A DNA stretch of 64,000 nt from the NCBI RefSeq assembly GCF_048128805.1, contig NC_135998.1:29928992-29992991 (forward strand). The letters are read 5' to 3'. A model generated the notes under the pieces. That model did no database searches and was not told where the DNA came from. It worked only from the letters and a program-made list of their open reading frames with translations. Positions 35,758 through 49,200 of the stretch are shown here, piece after piece. The DNA comes from Centroberyx gerrardi (Eukaryota > Chordata > Actinopteri > Beryciformes > Berycidae). The position numbers and the translations under genes are program-made. Each line of letters opens with the position of its first letter. Position 1 is the first letter of the stretch.

Positions 35758-36506
35758 TGAAAAGACAGTTTGGGATATATGAGTTTAGCCTCAACCAGTA
35801 CTGGTTACTGTGGAGCCTCCTGTGGAATGATCATGCGCTACATGTTTATGTGTTATGTCCAAGTTGGCTTGCCGTATCTCATAAGGTGAACACAACGACA
35901 CCATTTCAGTGCAATGTCCCAAACACAGTTACTATGTGCCTTTTCTGACATGGTTTCTCTGTAATTATTAAATTATAAATAATGTCTCATATGTTGTAAC
36001 TTGCAATGCATTACAATATGACTAACATTAGCTCTACTATGTAATTTTGGGTTTATGCTCATGTTTGTCATCTATTTATAGTTTTATGGACATTTTCTTG
36101 TACTCATGTGATTGTGTGTGCACAGATTTCTTTGTGAATGTGAATGTATTCTTTTATTTTAATGTCTATTAAAATGGGATGACTGCAAATCAAGTGCATC
36201 AGATGCTTAATGTGTCTTTTGTCTGATTTTTACTGCATTTCATCCTATACCCAGCAGGTTGTGCCTTTTCTGCTGGTTTCATATCTTATGTTCTCCCCTG
36301 TTTGCTTTCAGTTTGATAAGCTGTGATAGGGTTAATGTGTTTGGATGGAGTTGTGAATGTGATAACAACAGTGGTACAGCTTTTATTGAAGTGTGCCATG
36401 AACTGTTCTAAAGATAAATAAAATAAACACAATGGCAAGGAAGGTCCAACCCCTGTGCCACATGAGGTGCCTTTTGGCATGGTGCAAACATATTCTTCCT
36501 TATTAG

Positions 36507-36625
36507 GCTCCCCATTGGCTGACGCCCCAGCAAATACTAGTCATCCTGGGCTGCACTCACATTCATACCCAATTTAAAGTCTCCAGTCCCGCGACTTCAT
36601 GCATGCATTTTGGGAGGGTGGCAGT
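36507..36625 (-). repeat. Old SINE-like fragment
   Basis: CATTCATACCCAATTTAAAG, TCTCCAGT and ATGCATGCATTTTGGGAGG resemble the tail region of the SINE at 22077-22262 in diverged form. The tRNA-like head is not recognisable. Confidence 0.4.
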
Positions 36626-37199
36626 CTTTTCTGACTTATAAATAAATAAATGAGCTTTTTTTTTTTTAAATGAAACTGATCATCAAAGTTGTTGGGACCA
36701 CCCCTATCAAGGAGAGTCCAACCATGGGTCTTCCTCAAAATGTGTTCTTGCACATTCTTGTGTCCTCCATGATGCAGTTGACATAATATCTAATGGCCGA
36801 GTGTATGATTCTAAAACAACAGACTGCGAGGATGGAGGATGGAGAACAAATGGGGAGCCCCAAGATTCGATCATTGCGAGAATGATGCATCATGTCCAAA
36901 CAGTGCAATCGTCTATAGAACAGAGGCAGTTGAATTATCTGGGAAAAATGAACAGCTTTTTTAGGATAGAATTAGAATTAGGATAGATTGTTCTCCACAG
37001 GACATAAGTATTGACTTGGCATTCGTGGATTTGAGATTCATCATATATCTAGTTGGTATTTCTCAATCTTCCGCATCCAGGGACTTCAGATACCATATCC
37101 AGGCCACTTCAGATAGGGGGGTCCCTAACACGGGCCCCCTGAATACAAAACACACCCCCTGGCATTCAGATGTGAATTACTGACAAGTTTAGATTGTAG

Positions 37200-37820
37200 T
37201 GATAGATAGATAGATAACATTATTGATCCCAGGAGGGAAATTGAATTGTCATAGCAGCCACGATACATTAAAACACAGATAACAAGATACATTAAAACAC
37301 AACAGATAAGAACACAAGAGGCTATGATGACTAAGAAGAAGAGTGACTAAATGAGAAATGAGACTAAAAGATATAAATACTTGACTACTGGTGAGGTTCA
37401 TAAATAAGATGCAACAATGTATGCTATAAAAGTGCATATTATTAATAGTGCATATTAAAAGATTAATAAAGTCCAAAGTAGTAGCAGCAGATATTTTTCA
37501 GGCATTTTTCAGGTGTGCAAAGTGCAAAATGGTTTAAAATAATAAAAGTTAGTCCACAATCAGTTCAATGTCACCAGGCCTGGCAAAGGCAGATGAATTA
37601 TAGAGTCTGATGGCACCTGGCAGGAATGATCTCCTGTATCGCTCCTTTACACACCGGGGTTGAATTAGTCTGCTACTAAAGGTGCTCTTTTGCCTGGCTG
37701 CCATGTCATGGATGGGGTGGGAGGCGTTGTCCATAATCGCCAGCAGTGTTGCCAGCAGTCTTTCCTCCACCACCTGCTCCAGTGTGACCAGCTTGGATCC
37801 GATGACCTTCCCAGCCTTTT
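37200..37820 (-). mobile_element. 3' end of a CR1/L2/Rex1-like LINE
   Basis: On the minus strand about 37820-37549 encodes VVEERLLATLLAIMDNASHP, then HDMAARQKSTFSSRLIQPRC and ERYRRSFLPGAIRLYNSS. This is the C-terminus of a reverse-transcriptase ORF and is followed by a 3' UTR. It ends at CAATTTCCCTCCTGGGATCAA and a GATA microsatellite (37199-37215), a usual end for these elements. The same family occurs at 38640-40366 on the other strand. The copy is strongly 5'-truncated. Confidence 0.8.
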
Positions 37821-38726
37821 TTTTTATCAGTTTATGTTAGTGTGTCTGCACTGTCATGCTGTGCTCCCAAAAAGGAAAATGTCTTTAAATATTATGCCAT
37901 TCTCAAGCTATATATCATGGGTATGTGTTTTTGTACATACAAATTTGATCATTCAGCTTGCAAAATTACATTTGATAAATGTAACTACTTAATAAATGCA
38001 CAATATAATTTTTAGTAGCGAATCATGATTCTTTCTTTTCACCATGTAGCAGCAATAATGATGGGAATTGACACACTGGTGAAAAAACGTCACTCGGTGT
38101 GTTGGCTTGAAAATATCGTTAGCTAAGATCACAAAAGCGGTGTCCAAAAATAAATAAATAAAAATAAACTAAATACATAAATTCACACACAAGCCTTCAT
38201 CAGATCCACCTGTTGCTCAGAAGGAGCAGCAGACGGACATTTTGAAGATGATGCTAGCGACCTCTAGCTCTGTGGCTGCTAGCATCACCTCCCCACCTGC
38301 TTTACTGACTGAAAACCCTGCAGCGTGACAGAGAAACTTCATGGCCAGTTTGCCTGTCAGACAACAATTCCTCATGCTATTATACAGACACTGTTTCAAC
38401 AATTTAGCGATGAATTACAGTCAAGTTCATGTTATTGCTAATACCAGCCAATCTAGCTCTGTATAGCTAATGTGAGCTAGCTGATGTTACTTTTCTCCCT
38501 CATCCGTCCATGCAATACAGGTTTATCCGGACATAATGTTTTTGCCGCTCTCTCACAATAAATTCATGCTTTTTAATGAATGGATGGGGGGTATTTTATG
38601 AAGGCAAAGGTGTGTGTAGCTTGGTGTAGCTAGCAAGTAGATCCTCCATGCCCTCCCCCTCCCCCACCGGCTACAGACACATGATCCCCAACCTCCTCTG
38701 CCAGCCTCTGCCACAGCCGTCTCCAG

Positions 38727-39980
38727 CTCTATGACGACCACCTCTGCTGACCAGGTGAGGAGAGAGCTGAGACGACTCCGTCCGGCCAAGGCCGCGGGCC
38801 CTGACGGCATCGGTCCAAGGGTGCTCAAAGCCCGTGCCCCCCAGCTATGCAGTGTGTTTCAGCATATCTTCCAACTGAGCTTGAGGCTGGAAAGGGTCCC
38901 GGCACTGTGGAAGACATCATGCATCGTCCCTGTACCGAAGAAGGCACGTCCCGGTGCCCTCAACGGTTACAGACCAGTGGCACTGTCCTCGTACATCATG
39001 AAATCATTCGAATAGACTGGTGCTGGCGTATCTTCAGCCACTCTTTGAGTCCTCGCCGGATGGGTTTGCCTACCAGCCTCAGTTGGGGGTGGATGACGCC
39101 ATCACCTACCTGCTCCACCGTACCTACTCCCGCCTTGTGAGAATCATGTTCTTTGATTTCTCTAGTGCCTTTAACACTATCAAGCCGGTCATGCTTGGGA
39201 AGAAACTTACAGGGATGCAGGTGAACACTCCCCGGGTGTCGTGGATCATGGACTATTTGACTGGACGACTGCAGTATGGACGTCTGCAGAACAGTGTGTC
39301 AGATGCAGCGGTGAGGAGCACAGGAGCCCCATAGGGTACCATTCTACCTCCTTTCCTCTTCACGCTTCACCTGGCTGTGGGGGGGGGGGGGGGGGGGGGC
39401 GATGCAGGGCAGTGTTGGACAGTTTTGTCTACTGGTGTGAGCTTAACCACCTTCAGCTCAACATCAGTAAGACCAAGGAACTTGTGGTGGACCTGAGGAG
39501 ATCGAGGACTCCTGTCACCCCTGTTTCCATCCGGGGGGAAGCGGTGGAGGTTGTACAGGACTATAAGTACTTGGGTGTACACTTGGACAAGAACCTTGAC
39601 TGGACTAAGAACTCTGTGGCTACTTCTAGAAGGTACAGAGCCGGCTTTACCTACTCTGGAAGCTCCGGCCCTTTGGCATCTGTAGCACCATGCTACGGAT
39701 GTTTTATGAGTCTGTGATGGCTAGTGCCATCTTCTTTGCTGTTGTGTGCTGGGGCAGTAGCCTAAAAGCTGCTGACTCCAACAGAATCAGCAAACTTATC
39801 CGGAGGGCTAGCTCTGTTCTGGGAGTGGAGCTCGACACTCTTGCCGTCGTGACTGAGAGGAGGATGTTTTCCAAACTCCTCTCGATCATGGACAATGTCT
39901 CCCACCCCCTCCACGACACGCTGGTGGGACAGAGGAGCAAGTTCAGCAATAGACTGATAACCATTAAGTGCACCACATGA
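38727..39980 (+). pseudogene. Broken LINE reverse transcriptase without catalytic motif C
   Basis: Conserved motifs appear in order across several frames: AAGPDGI, then LNGYRPVALSS (fingers), FFDFSSAFNTI (motif A with its aspartate), GAP-stop-GT where the family has GAPQGT (motif B, CAG to TAG). Then come ELNHLQLNISKTKELVVDLR, DYKYLGVHLD and LRMFYESV-ASAI. Motif C (the (Y/F)xDD catalytic pair) should lie between motif B and ELNHLQ, but a tract of 21 G at 39379-39399 stands there instead. At least three frame changes are needed to read it. Confidence 0.85.
39379..39399 (+). repeat. Poly-G tract of 21 bases inside LINE remnant
   Basis: An uninterrupted G run sits at the point where the reverse-transcriptase catalytic motif has been deleted. 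Its exact length may be affected by sequencing error. Confidence 0.9.
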
Positions 39981-40366
39981 GCGCCACAGGAAATCCTTCC
40001 TTCCTGTGGTGTTATAAGTTATACAACTCCTCTCCTTTCTGTAGGAGGTATAGAGGGCACTTTGACTGCAAAAATCACCTGCTCATGGGCAATATGTATT
40101 TGTGCTCACTTCATGGTTGTGCAATAGTATTACATTATCCAATGTCACACTGGTCACTTTATCCTTATTTTAACCCTTTATTAATCTTGCCTTTTATTGT
40201 ATTTTTTATAATTGAATTTTCTATTATTATTTTATTTGTATTTTGCACTGGTACGTTGGACATTATTCTACTCTACTAATATATTTCCTACTTCTTGCAC
40301 TTTTTAATTTGAATTTGAGAAATTGTGACTGAAATAATTTCACCCAGGGATGAATAAAGCCTAGGG

Positions 40367-40908
40367 GCACCAAACTCTTTGCCAAAGCAATAAGAGAACC
40401 TTAAAAGTTGCACAGCAGAATAACCTCTGCAGTTGTGAAGGACAAGAGGATCTTTTAAAGATGAACATAAATGAAAGTGGTAAACAAGTTGTTTTCATTC
40501 ATGTATGAAACAAGTGGTCACAGAATTGAACACATTATTTATGTATAAAGGAAACTGAATTCGAAGTAATTTTGTCTAGTGGGCCAACGTTGGACCAAAC
40601 ATTTGGGTCAATATTGGGACAATGCTGTTTGCGTTTGTTTTAGCTGATTAGCAAGTCAAACAATGTCACTGCAAATTTGTGGAACATTATGCTAAATAAA
40701 GTTGTTTTCCACGTAATTTAAAACGTAGTTTAAACGTAATTTAATTAAATACGCGCCATCCTGTCAGTGATTAGCAAGAATCTAATCATTGATCATGGGT
40801 AACAAAATGAAATAATCCCAACGGAAAATGAAGCACACTGGACCCAGTTACTGACACTCAATAAAAACACAAGTGGCGTGGTCTGCCCCAACCAGTTTTG
40901 TTGTGAAA
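40367..40908. other. Upstream flank of tbc1d13
   Basis: No exon or bounded repeat is visible. Sequence becomes less AT-rich toward 40860, as expected for an approach to a promoter. Confidence 0.4.
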
Positions 40909-40920
40909 ACGGAAGTGATC
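40909..40920 (+). promoter_or_regulatory. ETS-like site in the putative tbc1d13 promoter
   Basis: ACGGAAGTGATC lies about 75 bp before the start codon of tbc1d13. CGGAAGT is the core bound by ETS/GABP factors and is typical of TATA-less housekeeping promoters. No TATA box is seen. Function is inferred from motif and position only. Confidence 0.45.
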
Positions 40921-40993
40921 GCAGGGTTTCCCTCTAGCCATATCGTTCCTCTTTGGTTCCAGTTAAAGGAAAACAACACGGCTTTGCCCAGAC

Positions 40994-41016
40994 ATGTCTA
41001 CTTCGTACAGAAACAG
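40994..41016 (+). CDS. tbc1d13: tbc1d13 coding exon 1 (residues 1-8)
   Basis: Encodes MSTSYRN and two bases of an arginine codon before donor GTGAGA. The human first exon (MSSLHKSR) has the same length and phase. The ATG is chosen because it splices in frame to exon 2 and lies just below a promoter-like region. Confidence 0.85.
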
Positions 41017-43182
41017 GTGAGACAAATCTAAAGATGTATTCTTGCATGGGCTGGATGATGCATGAGGTTACAAAAAATGATGATACATCATTTATTCTGT
41101 CAGCTATCAACCTCACTGCAAAAGTAACGTCAACTTCAGTGCCTTAGCTATTAGCAGCAGCACCGGGAGCCACAGCAAATTGCGTTAGCTAGCCAAACGT
41201 GAGTGAGACAGTATTGCGGGGAATTACAGAAACATATGCTTGGTACATGCAAACTGGATTGGCAGGGGTTCAAACGTAACATTTAAAGTAAAAGACAGTG
41301 AGCCTCCAGGGTGCTTTGCAAGCTAACACATCAACTTGTTCGTGTAAAGTAAGCTAGCTCAGCGTTAGCACATCAGCTGACACATCTATACTTCCTCAAG
41401 TCCTGACCACCGTCCACTAACTACCTGTATTTGCTGACAGTATTAATGTGTTTTTCTGTCAGTGCAAGGGCGGAAACAAAGATGTGACGTGTTATTTGCT
41501 TAATTAAACAGTCGCCCTAACGTCAACTTAGCTAATGACAAATAAGCTAAAGGCCATAGTAACTGGTATGTTGTAACTAGTATGGTCCTTTAAGCCTTAA
41601 AGACACCAGGGAAGGGCGTTTTGGGTGTCTTTTCATTGATTATATGTATAATTAGCTTCTGCTCCTCTGTATATATTTGTAATATCAGGCGTCTGGTGTT
41701 TTTCTCTTTTTGTGTACAAAACCTAATATGCTCTACACACTTTGTTAATTGTGACACATTCTAAGAGCAATAACTAAAATACATTGAATGCATAGGCTAT
41801 AGCCTTTATTTTATAGTTATCTTAGCTGCAAAGTATTCTATTTCTATATAGGCGACCAGTGCTCAGTCTTCAACACTACAACTCATTATCAAATTTGAAG
41901 ATAAACCATAAAATACTCAATTTTCATAATTAAGACACTTGTTTTGAATGAAATGAAAGTCTAAGAATGCATGGAAAGACACCAAAATAAAGCTTTCTCA
42001 TCAAAATACTTTCCCTGGGGCAGCATGGAGCTGGCTACTTTTTCCTCTTTTTGGCTATTCAGTGTGTTTCAAGGCAATGAGCTGTGAGAAAGCGCAGCAT
42101 ATGGGGGGTTTTCATTTTGAAGTTCAACTTGTGTGAGATATGAGTGGGATTTTAGGGTGCTGAGATAATATCTCTAATTGTCATTATGAGTATCTCATAC
42201 ACTGTCAATGGCTGCACCAGCCCCAACTGTAGACACCACAACCTTAACTTAGTAACATTGACCTCATACACTCCAAGTCTCTTTCTCTGATCCTAACTTA
42301 AACCCTCAATCTGCTCCTCAGGTTCAAGGGTCACGGTATACCCTCTTCCTAAGCTTTAGACAGTTTCTGGGAGTCAAATATTGGCATTGTGTGAGGTTGG
42401 TTGGAGATTGGTCAGTTTGTGTTCAGTGTTTGGATCGGTGTTTTGCGGAATTTGGTTAATTCAGTTTGCCAATTTGAAAACTCTTTAAACCAATCATTAT
42501 GTCACATAGTCAGCTCCACTGGGATGACAGCTAGGCCTGTATTTCAAACGTTGTGTTGCCCAGACATGTGAATCAACTTTTTGAGCTTGCTTGTTCAGAA
42601 TCCCCTGAATTACTCACTCTACTCAACAGGCAATTAAAGTTAAGCTTTAACAATAAAGCCAGGAAAAGGTGCTTTGCTCTTCTGTAAACAGTTAATGATC
42701 TATGACTGAGGGATGGTATCTAGTGAGCACATTACATAAAAAAAGCTTTGAGTAATGTGACCTTTTGGATATTTTGCAGTTTCAAGGAAAGCCATAATGA
42801 ACACCCTGTTCATTATGGCTTTCCTTAAAACTGCAAACTGGGTGGGCAAGAGAGAAGAGAAAGGATTTGGTTATGCTTGATGTGACAGATCCTAGTCTAT
42901 GCACTACAGGCTTCTCCTACTCAAATTCTCTTGGACATTTTTCTATGGCCGTGCTTCTGAATATCTGTGCACCCAGTTGGCACCTTGTTAAAATCACATC
43001 AATCATACAGTTTGTGTGGAGCATTGCTGATGCCAATTCTCAGGTCCAAAGATGGCACACTAGGTGAAAACCTTATGTCACTAGAATTGCATAACTTGCT
43101 CAAGTCACTTATAGCAGCGGTTAGGCCTGAAATAACTGTGGAGAGACATTCAAGGGGAGCTCTGTGTGTGTGTGTGTGTGTG

Positions 43183-43218
<36 letters not shown>

Positions 43219-46200
43219 CGCGTGAAAGGGAGACAGGGTTTGTTAATGCTTTATTTTGGAGGGGGGTGTGTGCAATGTGGATGCCGTGCACTTCCAACAT
43301 TCACCCCCTATGAGACTAATATCATTTATAGGCCTAAGCAGGCTGCCTTGGCTCTTCTTGATTCTTGTCGTTTGTGTGATGTTGTCATCGGCTTAGCCTA
43401 GATGCTTGGAATCATTGGAAATTTTGAATAAATATACTTGGGTTTGATACTTATTGGTCAGCTTCACAGACAAAACAGGTAGTGAGCTTGAAGCTACCAC
43501 TAAGTTAGTTTTCACTTTTTAGTTTTTTCACTTTTGATTAGTAGTTAATTTCGATAGAATCTAATTAAGAAATTTTTGAAAAGGATATTTTCTGTAGCTT
43601 TCTGTTTAATTGTCATATCTGGTTAAAATAACCATACACTAATAATTAACACATCGTTCACTATTTCCTACTAACTCATCACTGCAGTCAGCGCCATTTG
43701 TGACCATTTTAACAAAACTGGATACACTTCATAAGGAATGCCAAAAGTGACATGAAAAATCCAATCAAATGTCATCAAGTGAGCAACAACAAAATTACTT
43801 TATTGCTGTAGTAAATCTGTAGTAAATCAGTGACATCATAGACATTGGACATTGTCACTTTCATAATGCTTTCATATGTTTTGCAAGAAACATGAAGCAA
43901 ATCTGAGTAAGGCAAGTCAGTACCTTTACAAGTAGGACAGCCCCAGATTCACAGATGTTTTTTTTTATTATTAATGAACTCTTCCAAAAAAGCTTACCAT
44001 TTTCCATCTCATCTGTACTCCATGGCATTTATTTTGTTGTGGCTTATGACCAAATTGGAATTTTGGTTGTGCTGCCTTGACTAGTGCCATAAGATCGGAC
44101 AGATATATGCATTACATTTTGTCATATTAAGTCTAAATGTCACATCTACAATGGTTGAATTGCCATTTTTATGTTTGTTCATAAAAGCTTTTGGCAGGTC
44201 AGGTAAAGGAGAGAACTATGGTCGATACCAAGCTTATTATTTGCAATACTGACAGCAGAAAAAAATGCAAAAACACATGAAGAAATCTAAATTGATCCCC
44301 TGCTGCTCACATTACTCAGCAGTGCTGAAGTGGAGGGAACTTAAAAATTAGATTACAACAACATTATCATAATTTGACCCCTAGGTTATTGTAAGTAGCA
44401 TTTTGTCCCTGAGCTCTGATGCAATAACATAATTGGTTCTAACCTCAGCTTGATTCTTATTTCAGAATACAAGAATTCAAAGTGGCCTTGAGTGAAGAAA
44501 ACATAGACTTGAAGGCACTCCGGGAGCTGTGCTTTAGTGGTAAGTTTCACACCTTGACATTCTCGTTCTGATAAAATGAGCTTGTGTTTTTATTTTTTCT
44601 TTGACCAGCTTTTCTCTCTTCAACTCAGGAATCCCATTTGAAGGAGGTATCCGCGCGCTTTGCTGGAAAGTAAGTTGCCCCGTCTCGGTATGGTTTCACT
44701 AACAAGTGTCACATGTATCTCGTGTATCACACTCCACTTCTCATCAACGTGTCTGTAGTCAAGTATGTGTCAAACCTAGGTCAGGCTACAAGACTGTACA
44801 AATCATGCCTTAAGATGAGGGATCACACACTACCCAGTTCTTCCAGCTTCTTGTCTCAAAATTCACAAATCTCACAAAATCACTCAGGAACAAGGAAGTC
44901 TGGCACCACAAGACTATTGATACGGTATAAAGAGTCATGCTCCTGTCTCAATTCAAAAAGCCTTTTCTCCATTTCTGATGTCCAGGGTTTGCTGTCAGAT
45001 TTCAGTCTTGGCGAGTCTTGGACTGCTTCACACCACACCAGTCCACCCAGACTTGGGACTGATGAAACCAGACACATTTGGAAACATCTTGTCTGGTTCT
45101 TACTGGTTGAGTTTTGAACCCTTGCACAGTACAGGATTATCTGCAGGACCCCAGATCAGTGTAAAACTCATCTAGTGTGACCTAACTATTAGAGGGTACT
45201 TTGGTGCTCTGCTTGCCTTGGATATTACTCTCTTAAGACTCACAACCAAACTTGTGAGTCTTAAGAAACCTTGCTAATGGTGTTTCCCCCTGTATCCATT
45301 TGGATTTCTTGTATCAGACACAGTGTACTTTATTTTAGTTCCACCTTTAATTGCTGATGCTGTGTCATGTGAAAACCCTTACTGGAGGAATTCCTATTCA
45401 GCGTGGAGGCAGGAGACAGCAGCACTAAACAGTTTATCTCACCCGTCCGCGTCACAGGCTCCAGTAACTGTTTGTCACTTCAATGCTCAGATGACTTATG
45501 GGGCACGAGGGGATGAACAGACATCAGGCAGACATGGTTTTTGATTCTGTATTGATAATGTTGGGAAGTTTCCTGCCTGCCCAAGCTATTGAATCTTTAC
45601 TTGGCATCAAGATCTTCCTCTCATCAGGCGATTTATTTAAAGTCTAAAGTAGAGAGAGACGGGAAAGATTGAGGGAGAGAGAGGGGGATGAGGGGGATGA
45701 TGGGACAAAGGTCGTAGGCCGTATTCAAACCCAGGATGTCCTGGTTACATGGTATGCGCCTTACCCAGCTGAGCCACCAGGATGCCCCCCCTCATCAGGC
45801 AATTAACCAGTACAAGGGACAGTTACCCACTGCCACATCAATGTCAGGGGGCCCATCAGATATCTGGGTTTTAATTTTTAGCCAACAGCCGTCAATTCTA
45901 TCATTCAAGAGTCCATCAACCATATATGCTGTCTTCTAGGTGATGTCCTCTCACTGGATCTTGAATGTTTGCACTGATGGTGACACTCAAGTGATTGATT
46001 GAAGACTTGATTCTCATCACTCAGTCAAATTACTAGTCTGGGCTCAGGTGGAGCGAAGGCTTCTTTGGGTACAACGCCCCGTCTTGTGTCCATGCACTTG
46101 GTGACATGGTTCACAATCTACATCAAGATGAAGGGTGATGTTCAGTTGAGTGAAATCACGTTGGTGTTAGGTTATTTCAAGAACCAACTTCATGATCAGC

Positions 46201-49200
46201 CATTCAGGCCGATTCCTGGTGATCAAGTTGATGAAGGGTTGATGAAGCACAATTCTCAAGCTGTTCAATTCAATGGTTGCATTTGTAACCCTACTTTCTA
46301 TGACCTTAAGCTAAGCCCTCTAAAGTTCGACACTGCTGGACCAAGGTGATCTGCTGAAGACATCTTCCATTGGGTCACACCATGATTAGCTGATGGTGTG
46401 TTTGCAATTTCAGGGCATTGCAAGAGGCTCCACTGATGTTCAGTGGAGTAGGGTTATACGATATGCGATATCGAATATCTCCAAATGGCCGTTGTTTCCT
46501 CCAATGCTTGAAAAGTAAGATCGAATTTCTAGGCTTGTTAATAATAATTATTATTATAGCCTAGAAATTTGATGTAACCAAAAAAACCCGCAATAATATT
46601 GTGTATCGCGATATTTTGGTGGGACAGTATCGCGATATAAAATTTTTGATATTGCCCCTGCCTAATACTGAGTAACTGGTACAGTTTATAAGTACAACTG
46701 GTTAACAGCTTCCATCCATTTCATTTCCCATTCATTGAGATTTCTTGTCTTTTTTTGTGTTTGGCAAAAGCTCTCTACAAATATAGAAATTATATTATAA
46801 AAAAATACTAATATAGAAATAAATACTTAACCTTTCAAGATTTCCATAAAGCCATACAATGTCATAGTGGTATAGATCGGGGTTTTAAGCTGCCTGCCAG
46901 CTTCTCATATTGGACATGAAGTTTATGGTGTTGCACATTTGGTTATGTAGATTTGCAGAATGTTCTGATCAGTGCTTTCACCTTAACGAGTGATTGTTCT
47001 GCCCTCTTTTCAGATCCTTCTCAATTATCTACCTCTCGATCAGACGTTATGGGACTCTTTTCTCAAAAAGCAGAGGTAAATAGAAGCTGACTGTGTTAGG
47101 AGATGCTGTTACAATGAAATTTTTTTTTTTTTTTTTCATTTTTATTAGATTGTACTGTCCAATATTTCCAAGAATTCAATAGCATTTTCAATATGTATAT
47201 GGTTGCAGATTTTCACTTCCATTTCCCATTTTACCCCCCTCTTTCCCAAAAGGGAGGTGTATTCACAGTTCCTAAAAGAGATGATTATCCAGCCCGGCAT
47301 TGCCAAAGCCAACTTGGGCCTTTCCAGAGAAGATGTGACTATGGAGGACCATGTGAGTCAAGTCTCTTTTGTTCTGGTTTTCTCTTTCCGCAGCAGTGAT
47401 TAACTAAGCTCAGGCCCTGATTCAATAAAGGTACACACTGTGCTTACCACAAAATGACCAGATAATGCTGTACAATTCCCTATTCCTGCATTGAAAAAAG
47501 CACTGAAAAATCCATCATTGCGACCATACTACTATGCATATATAAATTTATGCTCATGCTCATTATGATAATTTAGCAGGTGAAGTTCAGAACTTCGCAA
47601 CACCAATTTCTTCATTGTTGAAGCACAAATAACATCTCAATAAAAGTGACAAAAGTCAAAAGACTTTTGGGATTTTACCTGGGAAGTGCACCTTTACTTA
47701 CTTTATGAAGGAGTTGTGTATTTACTTCAAATAACTGCCACAATATTATATGGTTATTTGTGGATACATTTGTAGCACATTGGTCCACCTACTGAAGGGC
47801 CTTTTCCTCTCACACTGAAAATACACATCATCATTTTGGAAGTGGTTTGCAGAGATGACCTTTCTTTTAACATATTTTTGGCACAAAATAAAATGGAACC
47901 CCTTAACTCCATGTTGATGAGGAGTCATCAACTTGAGGTCTTTGAAGTTTAGCAGTCAGTGGTAACATGTGGAAACACTGCTTTGGCTCACACCATTTGA
48001 AAGCACTGTCTGGCTGACCTATATGCGTCTCAACCATTTTGCATTAGTAATTATATAATTATTACCACCATAGTCTCTAATTGAGCTTTATGTCAATGGT
48101 CAAAAATTTTAGTATTTTTTATCTTCTCCAAAAGCATTGTGGAACTCCCAAAACTTAAAACTTCCAAATAATTTGGTCTGCTCTTCTTCTATTCATTTTC
48201 AGCCTCTAAATCCAAACCCAGACAGCAGGTGGAATACCTACTTCAAAGATAATGAAGTTCTGCTACAGATTGATAAGGATGTCAGGTAGGAATTTTCTTT
48301 TGCTATTCAAGGTCCGTGATCATTTGCTCTTGATCATTTCTGCCTAAAAACAGGGAACAGAGTGTGTCAACAAGATTCTTCCTGCCTTTCATTAAGAAAA
48401 TAACTTGGTTTCAAACTGATAACAATAGCCAAACAAATAAACAGTGTAATAAATAAATAGGTAAAACAAATAAATAACTTGATAAATATGACAAATGTGT
48501 GTTTGCATGTTTCCAGGCGGCTGTATCCAGACATGGCTTTCTTCCAGCGTCCTACAGAATACCCTTGCCAACTAATCCTGGACCCTCAGAATGATTATGA
48601 GACATTGCGTCGGCGAGTGGAACAGACCACACTTAAAGCACAAACTGTCAATCGGAACCGCAGCGGAGTCACTAATGTAAGTGTCTAATTGTGTGTGGTA
48701 TGCAATTCGCCCGGGTTAGGGTTACATCATGTTTTGTGGATGCAGATTATGCACTTCAATACTTAGTAACATGTAAACATTCAGTACATGTAAAAGTACA
48801 ATATGTGCAAAATCCTTGATCAAATGTCCAGTCAAACTCATTCTGTAAATAATATTCCACTGATTCTAACCCTGTTGCTTTAACAAGCTAAAAGCATTTT
48901 GATAGGCTCATGACTAGAGCAGGGGTAATCTCCACCAATCACAAGTGACCATTTCAAACCTGAGGAAGCTTCCTATTTAGGCAGCATTTCTAGGTAGGAA
49001 GTCCAAAGTTTCAAGTTGTAGGACTGTCTCATTCCAGAAGGACACATAGGAAGCTTCCTTTTAAGGTTCCTGGTTTTGGACGATTTTGAAGGAAGCATAC
49101 AGTGGTTCCTTAGGTGGAGCAGGATATCCCACAACACCTTGCAACGTCAGCGAAGATGAAGAAGAATGAAACGTCCCTAACATCTGCTAAATTAATGGCG

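Larger units (their letters stand above)
38640..40366 (+). mobile_element. 5'-truncated CR1/L2/Rex1-like LINE
   Basis: Spans a broken reverse-transcriptase ORF (38727 to about 39980) and a 3' UTR that ends near CCCAGGGATGAATAAAG, the usual terminal signature of this LINE group. The endonuclease domain is absent. The copy is dead because of frameshifts, stops and loss of the catalytic motif. Confidence 0.85.
41017..44465. other. tbc1d13 intron 1 (3.4 kb)
   Basis: Holds a near-perfect hairpin (42773-42837) and a TG microsatellite (43163-43224), listed separately. Several GCTAGC-containing stretches lie near 41150-41350. No further exon is supported. Confidence 0.5.

Noticed and set aside
37200..37216. 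CRISPR-like or satellite array at the GATA repeats
   Set aside because: Only four GATA units at the 3' end of a LINE; there are no spacers.
38553..39717. Separate ORFs at 38553-39717 as host genes
   Set aside because: They are pieces of one broken LINE reverse transcriptase.
42967..43401. 144-codon frame with CVCVCV repeats
   Set aside because: Produced by the TG microsatellite; no protein family.
45640..45789. True tRNA gene
   Set aside because: A- and B-box-like blocks are present, but the cloverleaf is degenerate and a long non-tRNA body follows, so it is a SINE.
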